A stretch of 40,344 bases of DNA from JAWLCA01 sp050485905. Lineage in GTDB: Bacteria; Pseudomonadota; Alphaproteobacteria; Rhodobacterales; Rhodobacteraceae. A program made the position numbers and the translations under genes. This document shows positions 1-7,478 of this stretch, one piece after another; position 1 is the first letter of the stretch, and each line of letters starts with the position of its first letter. The notes under the pieces are model-generated. The model saw nothing but the letters and a program-made list of their open reading frames with translations, had not been told where the DNA came from and ran no database searches. The DNA is taken from assembly GCA_050485905.1 (NCBI GenBank), contig JBJHCH010000018.1:1-40344 (forward strand), given 5' to 3'.

Positions 1-168
1 ATCCTCGGCCGCCGCAGCCTCCCCCGAAAGGCCCACGGCTACCCCGCAAAATCCGCCTTCCGCATCGGCTTCGACCGCCTCCGAACCCTCCTGCGAAGCG
101 ATCCGATCAAGACACTCGAGCCATGGAAAACCCTCCAGATACTCAAAACAAGCGCGAGAGTCGTGTAG
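1..168 (+). CDS. 3' end of an unidentified gene, possibly a transposase
   Basis: An open frame enters from the left edge and ends at TAG 166-168, giving 55 residues with no start in the window. The peptide is very basic, with many Arg/Lys residues and a stretch GYPAKSAFRIGFDRLRTLL. It vaguely recalls the C-terminal tails of DDE transposases, but no catalytic residue falls inside the window. I saw no clear terminal inverted repeat after the stop, so an insertion sequence is not demonstrated. The downstream P450 gene is convergent, ending 12 bp away. The family assignment is a guess; the frame itself is likely real because it is uninterrupted up to a stop shortly before the P450 end. Confidence 0.4.
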   Translation: MLGRRSLPRKAHGYPAKSAFRIGFDRLRTLLRSDPIKTLEPWKTLQILKTSARVV

Positions 169-180
169 TGTGACCGGATT

Positions 181-1380
181 TTAACCGTCGACACGCCCCT
201 GGCGGGTCACGGTCAGCGCCTGCAACCCGTGAAAATGATAGGTGTCGGCGTAGCGCGGCGGGGTGGCGAGCGCGAGGCCGGGCAGGCGGGCGAAGAGGAT
301 CGGCAGGGCCACCTGAAGCTCCAGCCGCGCCAAGGGCGCGCCGACGCAGAAATGCAGGCCCGCGCCAAAGGCAAGGTTCGGTTTCTGCGCCCGGCCGGGG
401 TTGAAGCGGGCGGGCGTGTCCCATTGGCCGGGGTCGCGGTTGGCCGCGCCCAGCAGGCAGGCCACCCGGTCGCCGCGCTGGAATCGATGGCCCGCGATCT
501 CGATCTCCTCATAGGCCCAGCGGAAGAACAGGTGCAGCGGCGGGTCGTGGCGCAGGCATTCCTCGACCGTCGCCTCGATCCGGTCGGGTGCCAGCGCCTC
601 GACCGCCGTGCGGTTTTCCAGCAGCAGCTTCACGGCAAGGCCGATGCTGTGCACCGTCGCCTCGTGCCCCGCGTTCAGAAGCAGGATGCAGGTGGTGATC
701 AACTCGTCCGTGGTCAGCCGGTCGCCATCCTGTTCGGCGGCGATCAGATGGGTGATCAGGTCGTCGGCGGGCCGCGCGCGACGCTCGGACACGTAAGTAC
801 GCAGGAAGGCCACGAAATCGCGGGTGGCGGCGGTGGCGGCATCCTCGGTCGTACGGTCGCGCTGCGGGATATACATGCGCACCATCGCGTTCGACCAGCG
901 CAGCAGGTCGGGCGCCATCGCCTCTGGCACGCCCAGCAGGCGGGCGATCACGATGACTGGCAGCTTCTGGGCGAAATGCGGCAGCAGGTCGATGTCGCCC
1001 GGCGGAAAAGCGTCGATCAGGTCATGCGAGAGTTGTGCGATCTCGGGTGCCAGCGCGGCGATGCGGCGCGAGGTGAAGGCGCGGAGCACGAGGCTGCGCA
1101 GGCGGGTGTGGCGCGGCGGTTCGAGTTCGAGCATCGAATGTGCCTCGACCGCGTAGAACGGGGCGACGTGGTCGGGGATCGGCGGGGCAAGTTCCGCCGG
1201 TGCCTCGCGCCCGAACCGGCGGTCGCGCAGGATCGCGTTGGTGACGGTGTAGCTGGTGGTGGCGGGCGCGCCGTAGTCGGCCCAGAAGACCAGCGGGCCA
1301 GCCGCCCGCGCGCGGTCGTAGAAGGCATAGGGGTTCTGGACGAAATCCGGCTCGGTCGGCGATTGCGACAGGGTCTGCAT
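181..1380 (-). CDS. cytochrome P450 (bacterial soluble class)
   Basis: A 399-residue soluble cytochrome P450, a haem-thiolate monooxygenase needing a ferredoxin and reductase encoded elsewhere. Visible landmarks are the I-helix AGHEAT (237-242), the K-helix ExxR pair E274/R277, and the haem loop FGAGLHFC with axial ligand Cys345. Length and lack of a membrane anchor fit bacterial CYPs. The I-helix position that usually holds the oxygen-activating Thr is Ala241, with Thr following at 242; an Ala there is known in P450eryF, where the substrate helps proton delivery. The ATG shares one base with the TGA of the upstream LOG gene, so the two are translationally coupled. The substrate is unknown. 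Since LOG proteins release cytokinin-type bases, an N6-substituted adenine substrate is a thinkable but unproven option. Confidence 0.95.
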   Translation of the reverse strand: MQTLSQSPTEPDFVQNPYAFYDRARAAGPLVFWADYGAPATTSYTVTNAILRDRRFGREAPAELAPPIPDHVAPFYAVEAHSMLELEPPRHTRLRSLVLRAFTSRRIAALAPEIAQLSHDLIDAFPPGDIDLLPHFAQKLPVIVIARLLGVPEAMAPDLLRWSNAMVRMYIPQRDRTTEDAATAATRDFVAFLRTYVSERRARPADDLITHLIAAEQDGDRLTTDELITTCILLLNAGHEATVHSIGLAVKLLLENRTAVEALAPDRIEATVEECLRHDPPLHLFFRWAYEEIEIAGHRFQRGDRVACLLGAANRDPGQWDTPARFNPGRAQKPNLAFGAGLHFCVGAPLARLELQVALPILFARLPGLALATPPRYADTYHFHGLQALTVTRQGRVDG

Positions 1381-1946
1381 CAGGCGAGCGCCGCCTGCAA
1401 CGCCGCATCCAGCGCGGGCACATCGTCCATCACCTGAACCATGGCGCGCAGCGAGGGATCGGCGAACCCCTCGTCCACGATCTGGTCCAGCAGGGCGACG
1501 AGAGGGGCCCAGTAGCCATCGGTATTCAGCAGGAAGATCGGTTTTTCGTGCAGGCCGATCTGGCGCCAGGTCAGCACCTCGAAAAACTCGTCCAGCGTGC
1601 CCGCCCCACCGGGCAGGACGACCAGCGCGTCGGAGTTCATGAACATGACCTTCTTGCGCTCGTGCATCGTCTCGGTCACGACAAGCTGGCTCGGGGCTTG
1701 CCGCCCGGCCTCTCGCGGCATCAGGTGGACGGGGATCACGCCAAAGGTTTCGGCCCCCGCGCGTTCGGCCGCGCGGGCGGTCTGGCCCATCAGGCCGACG
1801 TCGCCCGCGCCGAAGATCAGCCGCCAGCCGCGCGCCGCGATCAGCGCGCCCAGATCCTGCGCCGCGCGGACATAGGGCGCGCGGGTGCCGTTGCGGGAGC
1901 CGCAGAACACGCAGATTGACCGGCGGGGGCCTGCAGGGGCTGTCAT
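1380..1946 (-). CDS. LOG family / TIGR00730 Rossmann-fold nucleotide phosphoribohydrolase
   Basis: A 188-residue LOG-family protein. Known members hydrolyse N6-substituted adenosine 5'-monophosphate (cytokinin nucleotide) or AMP to free base and ribose 5-phosphate. The sequence shows the N-terminal strand ICVFCGS (11-17), the loop GAGDVGLMG (46-54), the MHERK segment (94-98) and the signature PGGAGTLDE (112-120), all in family order. The open frame continues upstream as Pro/Arg-rich sequence, but homology begins at ATG 1944-1946, which I take as the start. The stop overlaps the P450 start by one base (TGATG). It is divergent from the LysM gene across about 110 bp that must hold both promoters. 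Cytokinin activity, as opposed to AMP nucleosidase or lysine decarboxylase-like annotation, is inference. Confidence 0.93.
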   Translation of the reverse strand: MTAPAGPRRSICVFCGSRNGTRAPYVRAAQDLGALIAARGWRLIFGAGDVGLMGQTARAAERAGAETFGVIPVHLMPREAGRQAPSQLVVTETMHERKKVMFMNSDALVVLPGGAGTLDEFFEVLTWRQIGLHEKPIFLLNTDGYWAPLVALLDQIVDEGFADPSLRAMVQVMDDVPALDAALQAALA

Positions 1947-2059
1947 ATGAGGTTTTGCCTTCGTTTTCGGTTGCGTCGGGCCGTGATATCGGCGTTGCTT
2001 AAGGGGCTCAAGCGCCCGCAAGCGGTGCCGGGCGAGGGGACGGGACCGAAAGGGCGGCC

Positions 2060-3757
2060 ATGGCCGGTTGGACGACGTTGCAGGGATGGGAAAAGGGCGT
2101 GCTGGCCGCGGCGGCGGTGGGCGCGGTTGCCGCGCTGGCATGGGTGGCGTTCTGGCCGCGTGACGCGGCGGAACTGGCCGAGGCCCCGGCAGAGCCGCCC
2201 GTCGCCCCGGCGCCCGCTGCCGCGCCTTCGCCGAGTGCAGCCCCCACGGCAGAGCCGGATGCGACCGTGGCCGCGGATGCACCGGCAGAGGATGCCGAGG
2301 CGGAGGAGGTGGTTGAGGCGGCACCGGCAGAGGCGGTTGCGGCGGAAGAAGCGGTTGCAGCGGACGAGGCGGCAGAGGCCGAGGATACCGCAGAGTCGCT
2401 GCCGGAGGTGGCAGCGGCCGAGCCAGAGGCCGAGGTCGCGCCGGAGCCGGAGGCAGTGGCACCCGCGCCGCCGGTTTTCGATACGGTGCGCCATGGGGCG
2501 GACGGGGATACCGTCATCTCTGGTCGCGCGGCATCGGGTGCTGAGGTGGTGGTGCTGGTGGACGGGCAGGAGGCAGCGCGCGCGCGGGCCGACCGAACCG
2601 GCGCCTTTGCGGCGATATTCGGACTGCCGCAGACGGCGGCACCCCGCGTGGTGACGCTGCGCGCAGAACTGGCCGATGGCAGCAGCGTGGCGGGGGGAGA
2701 GAGCGTGATCCTGGCCCCCGTCGATCTGCCGCCAGAGGCGCCGGACGCGCCGGACGAGGCGGATGTGGTTGCGCGGCTGGCCGATGCGCCTGAGGCGCTG
2801 TCGCTGCCCGAAAGCCCGCCGCTGCCCGAGGCTGCGGCGATCCCCCCGGCCGAGGATGCGCCCCCGGCAGAGGCGACAACGGCTGCCGATGTGGCGGCGG
2901 AACCGGCCGTCGAGGTCGTGGCAGAGGAGGTCGCCGCCGCGCTGCCGGAACCCGACCCCGCGCCGGAGCCTGTGGCCGCGCCTGTCGAGACGGCGGCAGA
3001 GGCGCAGGAGGCGACCGAGGCGGTGGCAGAGGACGCCCCCGCCGCGCCCGCGCCCGTCGCCGGGGCAGCGGAGGAGGCGACCGGCGCCATCGCCATGGAA
3101 CTGGCCGCCATCCCCGAGGCGCCGACCGAGCCGCCCGCGGCACCGGCCCCGCCCGATGCGCCGGCCGCCGCGCCCGCCGCCCCCGATCCGGCCAGCCCCG
3201 CCGTCGCGGTGGCGCCGCCCGTACTGGTGGCGGGGGAAGAAGGCGTTCGCGTGCTGGATCCCGCGCCGCCGACGGAGCTGGTGATCGACCTGATCAGCTA
3301 TGACGGCGAGGGCGCGGTTAGCGTGTCCGGCCGCGGCGGGGCGGGGGCGGCGGTGCGGATTTATGTCGACAACGCCCTGTCGGCCGAGACGCGGATCGGC
3401 ACGGACGGCCGCTGGCAGATCGGCCTGCCCGAGGTCTCGCCCGGCCTGCACCGGCTGCGCGCGGATCAGTTGGACGATGCGGGGCGCGTGACCGCGCGGT
3501 TCGACACCCCGTTCCGGCGCGAGGCGCCCGAGGCGCTGGCCGCGGTGGCGCCGCAACCGGCCGAGGGGCAGGAGACGGTGGCGCAGGTGATCACCGTGCA
3601 GCCGGGCAACACGCTCTGGGGGATCGCGCGGGCGAGCTATGGGCGCGGGATCTTGTACGTCCATGTGTTCGAGGCGAACCGCGACCAGATCCGCAACCCC
3701 GACCTGATCTATCCCGGCCAGGTCTTCGCCATGCCCGAGCTTCCGCCCGCCGACTGA
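2060..3757 (+). CDS. membrane-anchored LysM-domain protein with long Ala/Pro/Glu linker
   Basis: A 565-residue protein. Residues about 11-30 form one hydrophobic segment (LAAAAVGAVAALAWVAF), followed by hundreds of residues dominated by Ala, Pro, Glu and Val. Two short beta-rich modules with the pattern G..V..SG.A..G..V.V.VDG are visible near residues 140-215 and 400-475. The C-terminal 55 residues are a LysM domain (VQPGNTLWGIARASYG, then DLIYPGQVF), which binds N-acetylglucosamine chains of peptidoglycan. The expected topology is inner-membrane anchor, extended periplasmic linker and wall-binding tip. It precedes the Atm1-like exporter by 88 bp on the same strand. The extreme composition produces long spurious reverse-strand frames. 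The function beyond wall binding is unknown. Confidence 0.9.
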   Translation: MAGWTTLQGWEKGVLAAAAVGAVAALAWVAFWPRDAAELAEAPAEPPVAPAPAAAPSPSAAPTAEPDATVAADAPAEDAEAEEVVEAAPAEAVAAEEAVAADEAAEAEDTAESLPEVAAAEPEAEVAPEPEAVAPAPPVFDTVRHGADGDTVISGRAASGAEVVVLVDGQEAARARADRTGAFAAIFGLPQTAAPRVVTLRAELADGSSVAGGESVILAPVDLPPEAPDAPDEADVVARLADAPEALSLPESPPLPEAAAIPPAEDAPPAEATTAADVAAEPAVEVVAEEVAAALPEPDPAPEPVAAPVETAAEAQEATEAVAEDAPAAPAPVAGAAEEATGAIAMELAAIPEAPTEPPAAPAPPDAPAAAPAAPDPASPAVAVAPPVLVAGEEGVRVLDPAPPTELVIDLISYDGEGAVSVSGRGGAGAAVRIYVDNALSAETRIGTDGRWQIGLPEVSPGLHRLRADQLDDAGRVTARFDTPFRREAPEALAAVAPQPAEGQETVAQVITVQPGNTLWGIARASYGRGILYVHVFEANRDQIRNPDLIYPGQVFAMPELPPAD

Positions 3758-3845
3758 CTGGTCGCAAGCTGACCGCAGCCTGGCCGGCTGCACTGGTCTT
3801 CGCCGTCGGCTGGGCCTAGGTAACGGCGACATTGCAGACAGGCGG

Positions 3846-5669
3846 ATGATGGACGGATCGGAACCGGCGGCGGTGGCCAGCACCCACAGGGGCGAGCAGC
3901 GGGTGCTGACCCGCGTCGCCCCCTACCTGTGGCCGCGCGACATGCCCTGGGTACGGCGGCGCGTGGCCTGGGCGCTGGCGCTGCTGCTGGTCAGCAAGGT
4001 GATCTCGGTCGCTACGCCCTTCTTCTACAAGGCCGCGGTCGATGCGCTGGCCCCGTCGGACGCGGGCGCCGGCTGGCTGGTGGCGGTGGGCGCGGTCGGG
4101 CTGACGGTGGCCTATGGCATGGCGCGGCTGCTGACGGTGGGTTTCGCGCAGCTGCGCGACGCGGTCTTTGCCAAGGTCGGCCAGCGCGCGCTGCTGCTGC
4201 TGGCGCTGGAGACGTTTACCCACATCCACCGCCTGTCCCTGCGCTATCACATCACCCGCAAGACCGGGGGGCTGAGCCGGATCATCGAGCGGGGCGTGAA
4301 GGGCGTCGATTTCCTGCTGCGGTTCCTGCTGTTCTCGATCGGGCCGCTGGTGCTGGAATTGCTGATGATCGGGGCGGTGCTGTTCTGGCTGTTCGACGTC
4401 TGGTACCTGGTCGTCGTCGTCGTCACCATCGCGCTGTACACCTGGTTCACATTCGCCGTCACCGAATGGCGGGTGAAGATCCGCAAGATCATGAACGATC
4501 AGGACACCGACGCCAACCAGAAGGCGATCGACAGCCTGCTGAACTTTGAAACCGTCAAGTATTTCGGCGCCGAGCGGCGCGAGGCGGAGCGCTATGACGG
4601 CGCGATGGCGCTGTATGAAGAGGCGGCGCTCAAGACAAACTATTCGCTGGCCTTTCTGAACTTCGGCCAGTCGTTCCTGATCACGGGCGGGCTGGTGATC
4701 GTCATGGTGCTGGCCGCCATCGGGGTCGAACGCGGCGAGCTGACGGTGGGCGATTTCGTCATGGTCAACGCCTACATGATCCAGATCACCATGCCGCTGA
4801 ACTTCCTCGGCACGGTCTACCGAGAGATCCGGCAGGCGCTGGTGGACATGGCAGAGATGTTCGGCCTGCTGGACCAGCCGGCCGAGGTGCGCGACGCCCC
4901 AGGTGCACCGGATCTGAAGGTCACGGGCGGCGAGGTGGTGCTGGACCGGGTCGAATTCGGCTATGACGCGACACGTCCGATCCTTAAGGGGATCAGCCTG
5001 ACCGTGGGCGCGGGGCAACGCGTCGCCATCGTCGGGCCATCCGGTTCGGGAAAGTCCACCATCGGACGGTTATTGTTCAGGTTCTACGACGTGACCGGCG
5101 GCAGCCTGCGGATCGACGGGCAGGACGTGCGCGACATCACGCAGGACAGCCTGCACCGGGCCATCGGCATGGTGCCGCAGGATACGGTGCTGTTCAACGA
5201 CACGATCCTTTACAACATCGCCTATGGCCGGCCCGAGGCGACGCGGGAGGAGATAGAGGCGGCGGCGCGGGCGGCGAAGATCCATGAGTTCATCGCCGGA
5301 TTGCCCGAGGGCTATGACACCACGGTGGGCGAGCGGGGGCTGAAACTGTCGGGCGGAGAGAAGCAACGCGTTGGAATCGCCCGCACATTGCTGAAGGATC
5401 CGCCGATCCTGCTGCTGGACGAGGCGACATCGGCGCTGGACACCCAGACCGAGCGCGACATCCAGGACTCGCTTCGCGCGATGGGCGAGGGGCGCACGGT
5501 GATTTCCATTGCGCACCGGCTGTCCACCATCGCCGACAGCGACCGGATCGTGGTTCTGGAACAGGGCGTTATCGTCGAACAGGGCCGGCACGAGGAACTG
5601 CTGGCGCGGGGCGGGCGCTATGCCGCGATGTGGCAGCGCCAGTCGGCCGAGGCGGAGATCGAGGGCTGA
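3846..5669 (+). CDS. Atm1/HMT-type ABC exporter (fused membrane and ATPase domains)
   Basis: A 607-residue half-transporter that should dimerise in the inner membrane. Alphaproteobacterial Atm1-type exporters move glutathione conjugates or persulfides and support metal detoxification and Fe-S homeostasis. A six-helix membrane domain spans roughly 38-330, including the Atm1-typical glutathione-site segment LLNFETVKYFGAERRE (231-246) and TRKTGGLSRIIERG (137-150). The ATPase has Walker A GPSGSGKST (397-405), signature LSGGE (501-505), Walker B ILLLDE (521-526) and H-loop His557. It starts at tandem ATG codons 3846/3849. Twenty bases after its stop lies the 68-bp 11-mer repeat element. The exact substrate is not readable from sequence. 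Confidence 0.95.
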   Translation: MMDGSEPAAVASTHRGEQRVLTRVAPYLWPRDMPWVRRRVAWALALLLVSKVISVATPFFYKAAVDALAPSDAGAGWLVAVGAVGLTVAYGMARLLTVGFAQLRDAVFAKVGQRALLLLALETFTHIHRLSLRYHITRKTGGLSRIIERGVKGVDFLLRFLLFSIGPLVLELLMIGAVLFWLFDVWYLVVVVVTIALYTWFTFAVTEWRVKIRKIMNDQDTDANQKAIDSLLNFETVKYFGAERREAERYDGAMALYEEAALKTNYSLAFLNFGQSFLITGGLVIVMVLAAIGVERGELTVGDFVMVNAYMIQITMPLNFLGTVYREIRQALVDMAEMFGLLDQPAEVRDAPGAPDLKVTGGEVVLDRVEFGYDATRPILKGISLTVGAGQRVAIVGPSGSGKSTIGRLLFRFYDVTGGSLRIDGQDVRDITQDSLHRAIGMVPQDTVLFNDTILYNIAYGRPEATREEIEAAARAAKIHEFIAGLPEGYDTTVGERGLKLSGGEKQRVGIARTLLKDPPILLLDEATSALDTQTERDIQDSLRAMGEGRTVISIAHRLSTIADSDRIVVLEQGVIVEQGRHEELLARGGRYAAMWQRQSAEAEIEG

Positions 5670-5688
5670 GCGATGGCGGTGGGACGGC

Positions 5689-5756
5689 GTGTGCATCCAC
5701 GTATGTCTTGCGTGCATATGCCGTGCATACGACGTGCATACCTGAAAAACGCACAG
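5689..5756 (+). repeat. 68-bp intergenic repeat, copy A (five 11-bp units)
   Basis: Lies 20 bp after the exporter stop codon. It divides into five adjacent 11-bp units: GTGTGCATCCA (5689), CGTATGTCTTG (5700), CGTGCATATGC (5711), CGTGCATACGA (5722), CGTGCATACCT (5733), then GAAAAACGCACAG. A second copy, 58 of 68 bases identical by hand alignment, lies inverted at 27522-27589 after pepN. In copy A the tail GCACAGGTCGC is itself repeated at 5751 and 5780. Eleven-base phasing puts every CGTGCAT on one face of the helix, as in protein-binding arrays. No transposase lies next to either copy. Confidence 0.85.
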
Positions 5757-5799
5757 GTCGCCGTCTCATGTGCGATGGCGCACAGGTCGCGGGTGGCGC

Positions 5800-6252
5800 A
5801 TGGCTGACGGGTTGCGGCTGGCCGCGCCGGCGGATCTGGCGGCAGTCGAGCGGGTGGTGCAGTCGGCCTATGCCCCCCATGCCGCGCGCATCGGCGTCAG
5901 GCCGGGGCCGATGCTGGACGACTACGCCGCGCGGATCGCGGCGGGGGAGGTGCGGGTCTGGGAGGCGGACGGCGCTATCCTTGGCGTGCTGGTGCTGATC
6001 CTCGAGGGGGTGGTGATGCTGCTGGACAATGTGGCGGTGGCGCCAGAGGCGCAGGGCAGGGGTGTCGGCCGGGCGCTGATAGCGGCGGCCGAGGACGCGG
6101 CGCGCGGGGCGGGCTGCACGACGATCCGGCTTTATACCCACGAGAAGATGGATGCGAACATCGCGCTCTATGCCCGGCTTGGCTATGCCGAGACCCATCG
6201 GGGGACGGAAAAGGGGTTGAGCCGGGTCTATATGGCCAAGGAACTCGGCTAG
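5800..6252 (+). CDS. GNAT family N-acetyltransferase
   Basis: A 150-residue acetyltransferase of the GNAT fold, transferring acetyl from acetyl-CoA to an amine of unknown identity. The core strand MLLDNVAVAPEAQGRGVGRAL (73-93) carries the Q/RxxGxG/A acetyl-CoA loop (QGRGVG, 85-90). The later helix motif NIALYARLGYAE (120-131) with Tyr124 is the usual substrate/acid region. A GTG at 5770 would extend the protein by ten residues, but the ATG at 5800 begins where homology begins. It follows repeat copy A, and its stop is convergent with the proline-rich gene 56 bp away. Confidence 0.9.
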   Translation: MADGLRLAAPADLAAVERVVQSAYAPHAARIGVRPGPMLDDYAARIAAGEVRVWEADGAILGVLVLILEGVVMLLDNVAVAPEAQGRGVGRALIAAAEDAARGAGCTTIRLYTHEKMDANIALYARLGYAETHRGTEKGLSRVYMAKELG

Positions 6253-6308
6253 GGCGCGCGCCCGTTCCCGGCGTCGATCCCCTGCTTTCACAAGACTGAC
6301 CGCCGCGT

Positions 6309-7469
6309 TCAGTCGGCGCGTATGGCGCCGATCTGGCATCCGGGCGACCCCGGCACGGCCGGGCGGTTGACCTCTCGCCGTGCCACGTTGCACCGCAGCA
6401 GCGCCATCGAGCGGGCGGCATCCTCTCCGATCATATCGAAGACGAGTGCGGCACCGTCGTCGGACCATGCAAAGGTGCGATGGAAATCGATGATGGACGA
6501 GGTCTGCATCGGTTCGGTCAGGAACCGCTCCCACACCTCGGCCTGGTGATGCGACAGCGTTCCGGTCCGGCGGTCGTCGAATCGCTCTGGCAGGTAGCGC
6601 GCGCCGATGCGGCAGTCGGAAACCAGTTCCCGGCATCGGGCGAGGACGGCGGCCTCGGCTGCCTCCAGGCTGGCATAGCCGCCGGCGCCGACCACCGCGC
6701 GCGGCCCGTCAAAGGCCACCGCGCCGAAATAGGGCGCCGCGTGAAGCGAGCGGACCGCCTGGTCGAAGGTGGCGCGTTGCATCACGGTCATCGTGTCGGG
6801 CGGAACTGGGTGAAGACGCGTGGCCGGACCGTAGGTGACCGGCGCAAAGATCGCATCCGTCTGTGGGGTGCCCGTGTCGGGGGTGGCTACCGTGGCAGGC
6901 GGCGGTAGCAATGCGGCGATGTCTTTCTCGTCGAGCTTGTCGCGCGGTGTCTGGGCCGGGGGCATCGGGTCTGTCGCGGTCTGGTCCGGCGGGGCGGCGA
7001 TGATCTCTTCAGGGCCGTCAAAGAGCCGCTCGCCCTCTGGCGTCAGCATCTGCCCGCCACCAGGCGGCACGGTCAGCAGCACGCCCGGAACGCCGTCGGC
7101 GGGAAACGGCCGCGCCGCGGCGGCGCTGTCGTCCTCGGCGGGTGGAGAGGCGGCAACGGGAGGTGGCGGGAGCAGCGCGTCGGGATCGAGCGGCGGCAGC
7201 AGGTCGTAGCGATAGGGCGTCTGCGCGCTCGCGGGCGGGGGTGCTTCGGCAGGCGCCTGCGCGGTTTCGGCAGCGGGCGGCTCATCGGCAGGCGGCGGGG
7301 GGGCGATGACGGGTGCCGGCGCGTCCTCCTCGGGCGCGGGTGCGATCAACGCGGCAGGTGCGGGCTCGACCGCCGCCTGTTCCCGATCGGGCGCCGCACG
7401 CAGCCAGAGGCCGGCCCCGACCAGCGCCACTGAAATCAGCGCAAGGAGGGTGAGGATCGGATGCGCCAT
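6309..7469 (-). CDS. proline-rich membrane-anchored protein of unknown function in the flotillin operon
   Basis: 386 residues. One N-terminal hydrophobic segment (about 5-24) is followed by a low-complexity Ala/Pro/Glu stretch to about residue 200, then a compact C-terminal part. That part contains a Gly/Ala-rich motif (GAGGYASLEAAEAAVLARC) and four cysteines in the last third, compatible with disulfides in the periplasm. The segment with 'AxxAAxxxC' loosely recalls DUF4189-like modules, but I cannot assign a family. It starts 9 bp after the flotillin stop, so it belongs to the yqiJ-flotillin transcription unit and may be a periplasm-facing partner of the flotillin scaffold. That role is inference from position only. 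Confidence 0.75.
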   Translation of the reverse strand: MAHPILTLLALISVALVGAGLWLRAAPDREQAAVEPAPAALIAPAPEEDAPAPVIAPPPPADEPPAAETAQAPAEAPPPASAQTPYRYDLLPPLDPDALLPPPPVAASPPAEDDSAAAARPFPADGVPGVLLTVPPGGGQMLTPEGERLFDGPEEIIAAPPDQTATDPMPPAQTPRDKLDEKDIAALLPPPATVATPDTGTPQTDAIFAPVTYGPATRLHPVPPDTMTVMQRATFDQAVRSLHAAPYFGAVAFDGPRAVVGAGGYASLEAAEAAVLARCRELVSDCRIGARYLPERFDDRRTGTLSHHQAEVWERFLTEPMQTSSIIDFHRTFAWSDDGAALVFDMIGEDAARSMALLRCNVARREVNRPAVPGSPGCQIGAIRAD

Positions 7470-7478
7470 CGCCGGCGC

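Noticed and set aside
229..1437. 402-codon forward frame opposite the P450
   Set aside because: Antisense shadow; the minus strand encodes a complete P450 with all motifs.
2060..3757. TonB- or FtsN-like assignment from the Pro/Ala linker
   Set aside because: Composition alone; the C-terminus is LysM, not TonB_C or SPOR.
1943..3883. 646-codon reverse frame opposite the LysM gene, and a 367-codon one at 2008-3111
   Set aside because: Arises from GC-rich, stop-poor Ala/Pro/Glu codons of the LysM gene; composition is Arg/Gly/Ser low complexity with no family resemblance.
5689..5756. CRISPR-like array
   Set aside because: Units are contiguous 11-mers without spacers, and no cas gene is present.
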